Positions 7,761 through 16,613 of a DNA stretch of 64,000 nt are shown piece after piece. The position numbers were made by a program, and so were the translations under genes. The stretch comes from Bradyrhizobium tropiciagri (lineage in GTDB: Bacteria; Pseudomonadota; Alphaproteobacteria; Rhizobiales; Xanthobacteraceae), in contig NZ_JAFCKH010000017.1 of assembly GCF_018130505.1 (NCBI RefSeq), positions 1 through 64,000 on the forward strand. Direction: 5' to 3'. The notes beneath the pieces were generated by a model. That model ran no database searches. It saw only the letters and a program-made list of their open reading frames with translations, and was not told the DNA's origin. Every line of letters begins with the position of its first letter. The stretch's first letter is position 1.

Positions 7761-7863
7761 TGTCATCACCCGCGCAGGCGGGTGATCCAGTATTCCAGAG
7801 GCAGTCGTGCTTGAACCGAGAGGCCGCAGCGTACTGGATCGCCCGGTCAAGCCGGGCGATGAC
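7761..7863. repeat. dispersed palindromic repeat, family 1, copy B
   Basis: The part 7780-7863 is the near-identical partner of 75-158. This copy retains both terminal hairpins: TCACCCGCGCAGGCGGGTGA at the left and GCCCGG TCAA CCGGGC at the right. It lies just after the catabolic operon, so the two copies flank the 0.3-7.7 kb block in direct orientation. Confidence 0.8.
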
Positions 7864-7953
7864 GCCGGTGGATGTGCCTCCGCGTTTGAGGTGGTAGATT
7901 TCAACGGGACAATCTGCTGAACTGATGCGAGCTCTCGAACAAATAAGGCTCGC

Positions 7954-8619
7954 ATGACACTCGGTCGCTGTTCCAGCCTGGCGACCCTCGTCGCCCTGGT
8001 TGTTCTCCCGGCCGCAGCGCAGACGGCGCATTCGCGGGACGCGTGGCGAGTGGTCGACAAGGAATGCCGCGATGTCTCGCCGCTGCAGGCAAAGATACGC
8101 GCATGTCTCAGTCTGCTGAGCGATCAACGAATCCCGATCGCAACTGTCGTTCAGATCAATGGCGAAATATCCGGCGCATTCGAAAGCCTGCACGACTACG
8201 ACAACGCCATAAAATACAAGAAGATCGAAATTGAACGCGCGCTTGCTCCGGTGAAGCAGGCTTCCTCGGACGGGACGCCGCCAGTCACATTTGGCGCGAT
8301 GTCGCAACGCTACACGGAGCTTGGCGCACTCCAGTCTCTCAATCGCCTCACCAACTTCAAGAGCCAGCCGGATGAAGCGCGCCGAAGCGCCGCTGATGAG
8401 CAAAACAATCTTAACCTGGCGCTCCAATACAACCCGATGAATTACAGGGCGTATCGGCACCGTGCCGACGTTTACAGCCTGCTCTGCAACAGCGCGTCTG
8501 CCGCTCAAGATTTGGAGGCAGCGATCAGATTTGCAGAGTTAGCTGGAGACCAGAATGCCGCTCGAGACTACAAGCGCGTCACCCCGAGCGCTTGCATTCC
8601 GGCATGGCGCCGAGACTAG
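7954..8619 (+). CDS. hypothetical secreted protein with TPR-like C-terminal region
   Basis: I do not recognise a named family for this 221-residue protein. It starts with a hydrophobic signal peptide (VALVVLPAAAQ, likely cleaved near residue 22), so it is probably periplasmic. Alternating helices such as LNLALQYNPMNYRAYRHRAD and VYSLLCNSASAAQDLEAAIR resemble tetratricopeptide repeats, with paired cysteines spread through the mature part. It is slightly less GC-rich than its neighbours. The next gene is convergent, so it is probably transcribed alone. Confidence 0.6.
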   Translation: MTLGRCSSLATLVALVVLPAAAQTAHSRDAWRVVDKECRDVSPLQAKIRACLSLLSDQRIPIATVVQINGEISGAFESLHDYDNAIKYKKIEIERALAPVKQASSDGTPPVTFGAMSQRYTELGALQSLNRLTNFKSQPDEARRSAADEQNNLNLALQYNPMNYRAYRHRADVYSLLCNSASAAQDLEAAIRFAELAGDQNAARDYKRVTPSACIPAWRRD

Positions 8620-8767
8620 GCCGTGTACCTGTAAACGCCGCGTGACGTGACTGGTGACTACGTCGCTTTGCCCATATGGCGACCAGGTTAGTGCGGCAGC
8701 GAAATATGTCGCGATGGGTCAAAAGCGGTAAGTTGGAAACAAATAGCCTCCCGGAATGCGGCCTCGT

Positions 8768-9799
8768 TTATGGCGAACCGGCTGCGACTAGCTTGCGCCG
8801 CGCCTCGACGAGGTCAATGAGCTTGGACCTGTTTTTCTTGTACGCCTTGTCGAGGTCACGAGCGTGGCCGAGCAACACCCATGGCGCCACTCTCCCCAAG
8901 TGCTCCATGACCTCAGCAGTTTGCGCCTTCCAGGCAGAAGCCCGCATCTTCTGGTTGGAGAAGTAGAGCATCAGCGAATGCGAGCGGCTGATCGGTATCA
9001 CGCCGTACATCAGTGTCGTAGTCGTCATGCTATAGGCATAGAGCATGTCCGACAGCGGCATCAGTCGGAGCCTAAACCAGCCCCTTTGCAACACGTGCGT
9101 GTCAGTAATCCGCACGTGGCCGCGAAGCTTCAAGGCAGATCTGGCTGTCGCAATGTCGTGCTCCAGCCGCGCGCTGAGGTTTTCCAACGCATTGGCAGAC
9201 TGCCCGCAGACCGCACGCAAATCGGGATGCGATGATGGCGCCTTCAATCGCGGTAGTGCTCGCCCGCCGATCAAGAGGGCGAGCCCCAATGGGACCGCAA
9301 TCACGATCAGCACGGCCGCGACGGCGGCGGAGGTGTATTTCTCCGTGTCGAGCATGACAGGGAGGAACACCGCGCCGGCATCGCCACTCCGCCTGGCGAG
9401 GCGACCGATCCGGTCGATTGTCTCCATGTCGGCGGCAACCAGGCCGCCGCTCAGCGCTCTCCCGTCGAGAACGCGTTCCGGAGCCGCCTTGATCAGGAGC
9501 AGGCGATCCCCGAGCTGAGCAACAGAGAAGATCGCGTGGTCATATTTGCCCCGGGCGTAGACGCCAGTCGAAACGACTTTATCGGCCTGCAGCGCGACCC
9601 AGTTGCGCGACAGTTGCGGAAGACTCTTCACCGCGCGCACCTGGGCTTGCGACATCGCAACGACGCCTCTGGCGTAGTTGCCGAGAAACTGTCCGTTTTC
9701 CAGCGCGACGAAGGCCGCAAACGCGAACAGCACAAGGCATGCGCCGAGCTGACGCAAGCTCGTGTAGCGCACCTGGCGCTCGACCCATGTCATGCCCAT
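8768..9799 (-). CDS. hypothetical membrane protein with two transmembrane segments
   Basis: This 343-residue protein has a hydrophobic segment near residues 18-36 (ACLVLFAFAAFVALENG) and a second near 160-180 (AVAAVLIVIAVPLGLALLIGG). The loop between them would face the periplasm and the C-terminal half the cytoplasm. That half ends in a basic helix rich in Arg and Lys. The layout looks like the broadly distributed two-segment proteins of unknown function found in soil bacteria. No catalytic motif is evident and no function is proposed. Confidence 0.65.
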   Translation of the reverse strand: MGMTWVERQVRYTSLRQLGACLVLFAFAAFVALENGQFLGNYARGVVAMSQAQVRAVKSLPQLSRNWVALQADKVVSTGVYARGKYDHAIFSVAQLGDRLLLIKAAPERVLDGRALSGGLVAADMETIDRIGRLARRSGDAGAVFLPVMLDTEKYTSAAVAAVLIVIAVPLGLALLIGGRALPRLKAPSSHPDLRAVCGQSANALENLSARLEHDIATARSALKLRGHVRITDTHVLQRGWFRLRLMPLSDMLYAYSMTTTTLMYGVIPISRSHSLMLYFSNQKMRASAWKAQTAEVMEHLGRVAPWVLLGHARDLDKAYKKNRSKLIDLVEARRKLVAAGSP

Positions 9800-10430
9800 A
9801 CCTCTGCTTCGGGGCGCACCCGCCTAAAGTTCCGGCGCTTTGTCTGCCCGGTCCTTTGCACCCCTGGGAATGTCGCGCGAATGCAATTTCCGATCGTTCA
9901 GCTGCGACGTAAGTGACAAATCCGTCCACAGCCGCAGCGACGATGAATCTTAAGCTGATGGTCTTACTTCAGGACTGCTGCCGGAGACTGCAGCGCAGGG
10001 GATTAAAGCGACTTTAACGACGGGGACCTGGCTTGGCGTCGGTCACGTTTCGATTGCTTAAACTCATAAAATTTGCGCTTTGGTCTTCCCCGCTTGTGCA
10101 CCACGGGTATGATGCCGTTGTCGAATAGCGACGCGCTACGACAGGCTCGCCGCCAACTACCTTGCCTTCATTCAGCTTGCGTCAATCAGGCTCTGGCTGC
10201 GCCTTGATGAGTCCGCAGCCTAGTTCAGGCCGCGCGCGCTGGTCCGGTGTTGTCAGGTTCATCTCGTCACCAACGTACATGCCGAAAGCGCTCTCGGCGA
10301 CTTTGAGCGCCTCGTTGCGACGCGACGCGGCTCGCAGTTGCTCGCTCGATTTGTCTCGCTTCATGCAACCGATGCGAGAACGCGCGCGCATCTGAACGCT
10401 ACCGCGCATTCATTTGTCGATTGCACAAGA
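9800..10430. other. intergenic region with degenerate coding-like fragments on the minus strand
   Basis: No intact gene is supported. On the minus strand the frame ending at 10182 continues past its stop into a second stretch containing LNEGKVVGGEPVVARR, and another frame encodes KRGRPKRKFYEF with an AT-hook-like GRP core. Such broken, protein-like fragments suggest a decayed gene or insertion-element remnant. The stretch 9900-10160 otherwise holds nothing recognisable. Confidence 0.3.
10182..10364 (-). CDS. possible small hypothetical protein (60 residues)
   Basis: This is an open frame of 60 codons from ATG at 10364, charged and hydrophilic, with MYVGDEMNLTTPDQRARPE in the middle. No convincing ribosome-binding site is seen upstream, and further coding-like sequence continues after the stop codon. 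It may be a genuine small gene or the front of a decayed one. Confidence 0.2.
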   Translation of the reverse strand: MKRDKSSEQLRAASRRNEALKVAESAFGMYVGDEMNLTTPDQRARPELGCGLIKAQPEPD

Positions 10431-10464
10431 CTGACACGGACCTGTCATTCGACGTGGCTAATGT
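10431..10464 (+). promoter_or_regulatory. probable Pho box and -10 element for the phosphoesterase gene
   Basis: CTGACAC (10431-10437), a 4-base spacer and CTGTCAT (10442-10448) form a direct repeat of 11-base period. This matches the CTGTCAT-N4-CTGTCAT pattern of PhoB sites, perfect in the second half and 5/7 in the first. TAATGT at 10459-10464 lies ten bases downstream, where PhoB-dependent promoters have their -10 element. The downstream gene encodes a secreted phosphoesterase, which fits induction by phosphate starvation. Confidence 0.5.
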
Positions 10465-10509
10465 GTCGCAGGTCGACGTCATAAATCTGTTAAATACAAG
10501 GGGCTCTAC

Positions 10510-12240
10510 GTGAGAGACAAATTTCTTTCGACAGTCGGAATCTGCCTGGTCGCTGCCGCGGTTGCGTGCAGCACCTGGGTCTATGCGGCTCAGGACAACA
10601 AGGGCAATCAAGGCAACCAGGACCAGGGCAACCACGGCAACGGTCATCATCCGCACGACATCCACACCGCGACGCCGATCAAGCATCTCGTCGTGATCTT
10701 CAACGAGAACCGCTCGTTCGATCATTACTTCGCGACCTACCCGAACGCCGCCAATCCGTCCGGCTCGATCCCGTTCGTTGCGAAGGCGCACACGCCGAAG
10801 GTGAACAACCTCGCCAACAATGATCTGCTGACCAACAACCCGAACCTCAACCCGGCCAACGGCACCGGCGCGGCCAATCCGTTCCGGCTCGACCGCACCC
10901 AGGCCAACACCAAGTCGCAGAACCACGCCTACACGCCCGAGCAGCAAGCCTATGACAACGGCAAGGCCGACCTGTTCCCGAAGTTCACCGGCAAAGGCAC
11001 CGCCGGCGGCGTCGGCGCGTTCGGCACCAACGGCCAGGTGATGGGCTATTTCGACGGCAACACCGTCACCGCGTTCTGGAATTACGCGCAGAACTTCGCG
11101 ATGAACGACAATGCCTACACCGACACCTACGGGCCGTCGACGCCGGGCGCCATCGAGGTGATCTCGGGCCAGACCAACGGCGTGCAGAACATCATCGGCT
11201 CCTCGTCGTCGGTTGCCGACGGGCAGGGCGGCCTGACGCTGACCGGCGATACCGATCCCGGCTTCGACCAGTGCTCGAGCACGTCGAGCACGATGCTGAT
11301 GACCGGCAAGAACATCGGCGACCTGCTCAACGACGAGCGCATCAGCTGGGGCAGCTTCATGGGCGGCTTCGACCTGACGCTCAAGAACACCAACAACACG
11401 ACGGGCTGCGGACGCAGCACCTTCTCGAGCAACGTCAACGGCACCATCGTGGACTACATCCCGCACCACGCCTGGTTCCAGTACTACAAGTCGACGGCGA
11501 ACCCGACCCATGCGCGCCCGAGCTCGGTGCAGGCGGTCGGCCACACCTATGCCGCCGACGGCAAGACGGTCGATCCGGCCAACCACGGCTATGATCTCGA
11601 GGACTTCTACGCCGCGGTGAAGTCGGGCAACTTCCCGGCCGTCTCCTACATCAAGATGCCGGCCTATCAGGACGGTCATGCCGGCAACTCCGATCCGCTC
11701 GACGAGCAGGCCGGCAATGTCGAACTGATCAACTTCCTGCAGAAGCAGCCGGAGTGGCGCGAGACCGCGGTCATCATCACTTATGACGACTCCGACGGCT
11801 GGTACGACCACGCTTACGCGGCGCCGACCAGCGCCTCGTATGATCCGACCGCCGACCAGGTCAATGGTCCCGGCCAGTGCGGCCGCGGCGTCAACAAGCA
11901 GAAGCAGCCGAAGGGCCTCAACGGCGAGCCGGTGAACGGCCGCTGCGGTCCGGGCACCCGCATTCCCTTCATCGTGGTGTCGCCCTTCGCCAAGCGCAAC
12001 TTCGTCAGCCATACGCGGATTTCGCAGGCGTCCGTGGTCCGCTTCATCGAGGACAACTGGTTGCACGGCAAGCGCATCGGCGGCGGCTCGTTCGACAATG
12101 ACGTCGAATCGATCACCGACCTGTTCGACTTCGATCGCGGCCATGGCCAGGATCACGAGTTCAAGCAGGACACGCTGTTCCTCGATCCGACCGCCGGCAC
12201 GGTCATCGTCAGCGCGCCGGATGATCATCATCATCACTAA
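10510..12240 (+). CDS. secreted phosphoesterase family protein (phospholipase C / acid phosphatase type)
   Basis: This 576-residue protein starts at GTG 10510 and has a signal peptide (residues 1-27, ending STWVYA), so it is exported. VVIFNENRSFDHYF (61-74) is the metal-binding N-terminal signature of the phosphoesterase family that holds bacterial phospholipase C and AcpA-type acid phosphatases, and ITYDDSDGWYDH supplies further metal ligands. The segment after the signal peptide is rich in Asn, Gln and Gly, and the C-terminus ends in four histidines. It probably releases phosphate from phosphodiesters or monoesters outside the cytoplasm. A Pho-box-like site precedes it and a strong hairpin follows. 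Confidence 0.85.
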   Translation: MRDKFLSTVGICLVAAAVACSTWVYAAQDNKGNQGNQDQGNHGNGHHPHDIHTATPIKHLVVIFNENRSFDHYFATYPNAANPSGSIPFVAKAHTPKVNNLANNDLLTNNPNLNPANGTGAANPFRLDRTQANTKSQNHAYTPEQQAYDNGKADLFPKFTGKGTAGGVGAFGTNGQVMGYFDGNTVTAFWNYAQNFAMNDNAYTDTYGPSTPGAIEVISGQTNGVQNIIGSSSSVADGQGGLTLTGDTDPGFDQCSSTSSTMLMTGKNIGDLLNDERISWGSFMGGFDLTLKNTNNTTGCGRSTFSSNVNGTIVDYIPHHAWFQYYKSTANPTHARPSSVQAVGHTYAADGKTVDPANHGYDLEDFYAAVKSGNFPAVSYIKMPAYQDGHAGNSDPLDEQAGNVELINFLQKQPEWRETAVIITYDDSDGWYDHAYAAPTSASYDPTADQVNGPGQCGRGVNKQKQPKGLNGEPVNGRCGPGTRIPFIVVSPFAKRNFVSHTRISQASVVRFIEDNWLHGKRIGGGSFDNDVESITDLFDFDRGHGQDHEFKQDTLFLDPTAGTVIVSAPDDHHHH

Positions 12241-12248
12241 GAAGAGCG

Positions 12249-12279
12249 GTGCCGGTTCTGATTGAATCAGAACCGGCAC
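12249..12279 (+). terminator. perfect stem-loop after the phosphoesterase gene
   Basis: GTGCCGGTTCTGATT pairs perfectly with AATCAGAACCGGCAC around a single central base (in practice a 13-bp stem with a 5-base loop). It lies nine bases after the stop codon. Only a weak T-run follows (TCTTGATCGTT), and a second hairpin with a T-run lies 43 bases on. Confidence 0.65.
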
Positions 12280-12321
12280 TCTTGATCGTTCACTTGATGC
12301 GTCTTTCGTTACGCGAACTGG

Positions 12322-12354
12322 AACCCGTCCCGCAGCAGATGCGGGACGGGTTTT
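12322..12354 (+). terminator. intrinsic terminator (13-bp stem, T-run)
   Basis: AACCCGTCCCGCA-GCAGA-TGCGGGACGGGTT is a perfect stem followed by TT, giving TTTT in all. It ends 34 bases before the cytochrome peroxidase start, so it would separate that gene from phosphoesterase transcription. That leaves little room for a promoter of the peroxidase gene unless one overlaps the hairpin region. Confidence 0.7.
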
Positions 12355-12388
12355 CGCTCGAAAGCGCGATAGCAACACGGGACGTGAT

Positions 12389-13723
12389 ATGAACGGCCGC
12401 ATGTCGTGGCTCGTCGGCGTCGGCCTCTTGTGCATGGCCGGCGCCGTCGCCGCAGTCGAGACGCAACCGCTGCTTCCAGGGGCGAACCCGAATCCGGTGC
12501 AGCTCCGGCGGCCGCCGGTTGCCCCGCTGTCTTCCATGGCGCAACTCGGCCAGAAGATCTTCTACGACGCTTCGCTGTCCTCCTCGGGCGCGCTGTCCTG
12601 CGCGTCCTGTCACAGCCCGGATCACGCCTACGGTCCGCCCAATGAAGGGCCGGTGATGCTCGGCGGGCCCGCGATGTCGGGCCAGGGCGCACGCGCCGTT
12701 CCCGGACTGACCTATTTGGAACGCGAGCCGAGCTTCAGCATCGGGCCCGAGAAGGACGAAGACGACAACGTCGTCAGCCTCGCGCAGATGGCCGCGATCG
12801 GCGAGCAGGCCGCGCGCGCCAAGAAGACGGCGACCGCGACTGCCGCAGCGGCCACCAACATCGTGCCGCAGGGCGGCCTGTTCTGGGATGGCCGCGCCGA
12901 CACGCTGCAGGACCAGGCGATCTTCCCGCTGCTCGATCCCAACGAGATGGACGGCGGCAGCATCGAGACGGTGGCGGAAAAGCTGCGTCACGCACCCTAT
13001 GCCCAGCGGTTTGCCGAGCTGTTCGGCGCCGGCATCTTCGACAACAAGGGCTTGCTGGTCGCCGAGGCGATGTTCGCCGTCGCACGCTACCAGGTCGAGG
13101 AGCCGAGCTTCCATCCCTACACCAGCAAGTTCGACTACTGGCTGGAGGGCAAGGCGCGGCTCAGCGAAGCCGAGCTGCGCGGCCTGCAATTGTTCAACGA
13201 TCCGGAGAAGGCCAATTGCGGCGGTTGCCATACTTCGGCGCCGAGCCATGACGGGCTGCCGCCGCTGTTCACCGACCATCAGTATGAAGCGCTCGGCGCG
13301 CCGCGCAACGCCGCGCTCGAGCGCAACCGCGATCCCGCCTATTTCGATCTCGGCGTCTGCGGCCCGCATCGCAGCGACATCGCCGAGCAGACGCAGTATT
13401 GCGGAATGTTTCTGACGCCGACCCTGCGCAATACGGCGACCCGTCGCGCATTCTTCCACAACGGCGTCTTCCGCAGCCTCGAACAGGTGCTCGACTTCTA
13501 CAATTTCCGCGACACCGATCCGGAGAAGGTGTTTCCGCGCGATGCCGACGGCAAGGTGCGGAAATACGACGACCTGCCGGAAAAGTATCACGCCAATGTC
13601 GACGTTGCCGATCCGCCCTTCGAGCGCCATCTCGGCGACACGCCGGCGATGACGGCGCAGGACGAGGCGGACATCATCGCCTTCCTGAAGACGCTGACCG
13701 ACGGCTACAAGGTGGAACAATAA
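12389..13723 (+). CDS. di-heme cytochrome c peroxidase / MauG family protein
   Basis: This 444-residue periplasmic protein has a signal peptide (residues 1-22) and two c-type heme sites, CASCH at 71-75 and CGGCH near 277-281. That is the layout of bacterial di-heme cytochrome c peroxidases, which reduce peroxide with electrons from periplasmic cytochromes, and of MauG-like oxidases. TPTLRNTATRRAFFHNGVF is the conserved stretch after the second heme. An insertion rich in Ala, Lys and Thr (about 130-155) lengthens the first heme domain. Which electron donor or target it uses is unknown. Confidence 0.85.
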   Translation: MNGRMSWLVGVGLLCMAGAVAAVETQPLLPGANPNPVQLRRPPVAPLSSMAQLGQKIFYDASLSSSGALSCASCHSPDHAYGPPNEGPVMLGGPAMSGQGARAVPGLTYLEREPSFSIGPEKDEDDNVVSLAQMAAIGEQAARAKKTATATAAAATNIVPQGGLFWDGRADTLQDQAIFPLLDPNEMDGGSIETVAEKLRHAPYAQRFAELFGAGIFDNKGLLVAEAMFAVARYQVEEPSFHPYTSKFDYWLEGKARLSEAELRGLQLFNDPEKANCGGCHTSAPSHDGLPPLFTDHQYEALGAPRNAALERNRDPAYFDLGVCGPHRSDIAEQTQYCGMFLTPTLRNTATRRAFFHNGVFRSLEQVLDFYNFRDTDPEKVFPRDADGKVRKYDDLPEKYHANVDVADPPFERHLGDTPAMTAQDEADIIAFLKTLTDGYKVEQ

Positions 13724-13774
13724 GGCGCGCAGGCGTGAGTTGGCAGCGGCCCGGCATGCGCGCATAATGTCCGC

Positions 13775-14560
13775 ATGAATGTCGTCGCAGGCAACGGCGC
13801 CGAAATCCCAGCGATCGGGCTCGGCACATGGGAATTGCGCGGGCGCACCTGCGCGCGGATCGTCGAGCAGGCGCTGCGGCTCGGCTATCGTCACATCGAC
13901 ACCGCGCAGATCTACGACAATGAGCGCGAGGTCGGCGAGGGGCTGCGCGCCTCCGGCGTCAAGCGCGACGAAGTGTTCGTCACCACAAAGGTCTGGACCA
14001 CGCATTTCCGGCCGAACGATCTCGAGCGCTCCGCCAAGGAGAGCCTGGTGAAGCTGCGCATGACCGAGGTCGACCTGCTGCTGCTGCACTGGCCCAATCC
14101 GCAGGTGCCGCTGGCCGAGACGCTCGGCGCGCTCGCCAAGGTCAAGAGGGCGGGACTGGCGCGCCACATCGGCGTCTCCAACTTCAACGTCGCGCTGGTC
14201 GAGGAGGCGGTGGCCGCCTGTCCCGAGCCGCTCGCCTGCGACCAGGTCGAGTACCATCCCTATCGCGAGCAGGCCGACGTGATCGAGGCCTGCGCGCGCC
14301 ACGGCCTCGCCTTCGTGGCCTATAGCCCGATCGCCAAGGGGCGGATCAAAGGCGACCGCGTGCTGGCGCGAATCGGCGACCGCTATCGCAAGACGGCCGC
14401 CCAGGTCTGCCTGCGCTGGCTGGTGCAGCAGAATGTGTCCGCGATCCCGCGCACCTCGAAGCTCGAGCGGCTGCAGGAGAACATGGAGATCTTCGATTTC
14501 GAGCTCTCGGACGAGGACATGCGGGAAATCTCCGCCATCTCCGGCACCGGGGCGCGATGA
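13775..14560 (+). CDS. aldo/keto reductase
   Basis: This 261-residue protein has the complete aldo/keto reductase catalytic tetrad: Asp and Tyr in HIDTAQIYDNE, Lys in TTKVW and His in LLLHWPNP. The family motifs GLGTWEL at the start, IGVSNF in the middle and PRTSKLERLQEN for NADPH binding near the end are all present. It is a cytoplasmic NADPH-dependent reductase of aldehydes or ketones, close to the 2,5-diketo-D-gluconate reductase group. It begins 51 bases after the peroxidase stop and may be read through from it. Confidence 0.9.
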   Translation: MNVVAGNGAEIPAIGLGTWELRGRTCARIVEQALRLGYRHIDTAQIYDNEREVGEGLRASGVKRDEVFVTTKVWTTHFRPNDLERSAKESLVKLRMTEVDLLLLHWPNPQVPLAETLGALAKVKRAGLARHIGVSNFNVALVEEAVAACPEPLACDQVEYHPYREQADVIEACARHGLAFVAYSPIAKGRIKGDRVLARIGDRYRKTAAQVCLRWLVQQNVSAIPRTSKLERLQENMEIFDFELSDEDMREISAISGTGAR

Positions 14561-14718
14561 GAGCGGTGGTTTTGCCCGTCCAGAAAGCCGCGACACGGAT
14601 TTGTGGATCGTGCTAAGGCCGCCGGGCCGATCCACCTCGCGCCGAAATGGGATTGAGGCGGACTGGCCCCGACCGCTATTGTGGGAGGCGGGGAGACATC
14701 ACGACGTGATCGAGTGGG

Positions 14719-15624
14719 ATGAAGTTCCGGCCAAACGCGGATATGATGGCGTCGGTGCTCGTGCACCTGCTGTTGCTCGCGCTGATTTTCCTGTTCTCGG
14801 AAGTGCATCAGTTCGATCCCGTCGCCGCTGACACGGTGCCGGTCGAGGTCGTGACGCCGCAGGAGGTCGCCCAGGAGGTCGCCGCGGTCCAGCCCGATCC
14901 GGTGCCCGCGCCGAGCCCGTCGCCGACGCCCGAGTTGCAACTGCCCTCGCTCGACAAGCCGACCGATGCCGCCAAGCCGGAGCCGGCCGCGCAAGCGCCG
15001 GCGCCGCAGCCTGAGCAGAAACAGGCGACGCCGCCGGCGCCAAAGCCGAGCCCGACTCCGCAGCAGGCTGCCGCGCCGCCGCCCGCACCACCGCCGCCGA
15101 CAGTGCAGCCGCCGCAGACGCCGCCGGCGCCCCAGCCGATGGCGCAGCAGCCGCCGCCGTCGCCACCGGCCTACAAGCCGCCGGAGCCCGACCTCACGGT
15201 CAAATACAACGTCATGCTTGGCCTGCCGCCCGATCTCCCGGCGCCGACGCCGGCCGCAGCGCCGTCGAGCAATGACGGCGGCAAGGACAGTTTCGATGCG
15301 CCGGCCACAGAGAAGGCCGATGTCGGCTCCAGCGTGGTCGCCGAATTCCGCCGCCATCTGCGCAGTTGCCTGAAGCGGCCGGCGCAGCTCAGCCCGAGCG
15401 ACGACGTCAGGGTCAAGTTGCGGGTGTCGATGACGCCCGACGGCAAACTCGCCGCCGCCCCGCAGCTGATCGAGGCGACGGCGTCGGCGAAGGGCCCGCT
15501 GCTGCTGCAGAGCGCCACCAGCGCGCTGCAGGCCTGCCAGCCCTATGCGATGCTGCCGAAGGACCGCTACGGCGAATGGAAGGTGCTCGACCTCGATTTC
15601 ACCCCGCGCGATTTCGCGTCGTAG
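14719..15624 (+). CDS. TolA-like envelope protein, Pro/Ala-rich with C-terminal TolA/TonB-type domain
   Basis: This 301-residue protein has one N-terminal membrane anchor (residues 10-27, MASVLVHLLLLALIFLF), a long periplasmic linker rich in Pro, Ala and Gln (about 50-165), and a compact C-terminal domain (about 200-301). The C-terminal domain has the two cysteines (SCLKRP and ACQPYAMLP) and the ending typical of alphaproteobacterial TolA. It would span the periplasm and link inner-membrane energy to the outer membrane. No tolQ, tolR, tolB or pal gene is nearby, so it is either a displaced TolA or a paralogue. Confidence 0.7.
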   Translation: MKFRPNADMMASVLVHLLLLALIFLFSEVHQFDPVAADTVPVEVVTPQEVAQEVAAVQPDPVPAPSPSPTPELQLPSLDKPTDAAKPEPAAQAPAPQPEQKQATPPAPKPSPTPQQAAAPPPAPPPPTVQPPQTPPAPQPMAQQPPPSPPAYKPPEPDLTVKYNVMLGLPPDLPAPTPAAAPSSNDGGKDSFDAPATEKADVGSSVVAEFRRHLRSCLKRPAQLSPSDDVRVKLRVSMTPDGKLAAAPQLIEATASAKGPLLLQSATSALQACQPYAMLPKDRYGEWKVLDLDFTPRDFAS

Positions 15625-15688
15625 GGCAGGCGGTTAGCCTTCGGGCCGAGGGGTATTTTTGCGATTTCGGAATATTGGAAGAATATCG

Positions 15689-15759
15689 CTGAGTTGCCCG
15701 ACGTGTCAAGCGTCGGTGTCGAACGCGGGCAGCCGCGGGCTACTTTGCATGGGGTTGTT
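15689..15759 (+). repeat. 71-base dispersed element, copy A
   Basis: The first 15 bases (CTGAGTTGCCCGACG) and the last 22 (within 15738-15759, GGCTACTTTGCATGGGG) are identical to the reverse complement of 39318-39388. A further CAAG motif is shared, but the 27-base centre differs. Both copies are exactly 71 bases long. It looks like a mobile or structured intergenic element with fixed ends. Confidence 0.75.
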
Positions 15760-15826
15760 TTTCGATATTTTGGCCATGCGCCCCTACGGCCGTGAAGAAC
15801 GGGGAAAGGGGATATGCCGCGCTGCG

Positions 15827-16504
15827 TCAGCTCCCCATCGCCTGCCAGGCGTTCGAGGCGAACTGCCGGCGCCAGATCACGATCACGACCGCGGCGGTCG
15901 AGACGAACAGCACCCACGGGCTGATGAACCAGCCGAGATAGGCGAGCGCGAAGAAGAACGCGCGCTGGCCGCGGTTGAAATGCTGGCCGGCATTCTCGAA
16001 CACGCGCGTGGTGCGGATCACATGCGCCTCGGCTTCCGGCGTGTCGCGCTCGCTCACCGGCGGCATCGCGCCGAACAGGATCGCGACATAGTTGAACAGG
16101 CGGTAGGCCCAGGCGAACTTGAAGAAGGTGTAGATGAAGATCAGGATCAGCCCGACGCATTTCATCTCCCACAGCGCGGGCGAGGGGCTCAGGTTGAACG
16201 GCAGCGTGCCGAGCACGGCGATCGCATCGCTGGTGGCGCGCAGCAGGGTCAGCCCGCCGCCGATCGCGATCAGGCTGGTCGAGGCGAAGAACGCGGTGCC
16301 ATTCTGCAATGAGGCCATGATCTGCATGTCGACCATCCGCGCCTCGCGGCCGAGCAGGTTGCGGACCCAGATCTCGCGATAGACATGCATGCGGGCCGAC
16401 AGGCTGTCGCGCCCATAGGTGGTGTGTTCCAGCGTCAGGGCGTAGACCAGCCATTCCAGCGCGAAGAAGCCGACCGCTGCGGCATCGACCCAGTAGCCCG
16501 TCAT
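15827..16504 (-). CDS. DUF599 family membrane protein
   Basis: This 225-residue protein matches the DUF599 membrane family in overall layout, with about four hydrophobic segments at residues 7-24, 75-90, 120-140 and 188-210. The motif RGQRAFFFALAYLGWFISPW and the cytoplasmic RMHVYREIWVRNLL segment are characteristic. The function is unknown. It is transcribed divergently from the glutathione transferase gene. Confidence 0.75.
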   Translation of the reverse strand: MTGYWVDAAAVGFFALEWLVYALTLEHTTYGRDSLSARMHVYREIWVRNLLGREARMVDMQIMASLQNGTAFFASTSLIAIGGGLTLLRATSDAIAVLGTLPFNLSPSPALWEMKCVGLILIFIYTFFKFAWAYRLFNYVAILFGAMPPVSERDTPEAEAHVIRTTRVFENAGQHFNRGQRAFFFALAYLGWFISPWVLFVSTAAVVIVIWRRQFASNAWQAMGS

Positions 16505-16613
16505 GTTGCCGTTCCCTTCACCGATGCGCCGCTCGCTGCGTCCTCCGTCATGTACCGGTTGAACGCGTGCAATGCACTATGGCAAGGTACAACCCACAAC
16601 AGGATTCTCGGAC

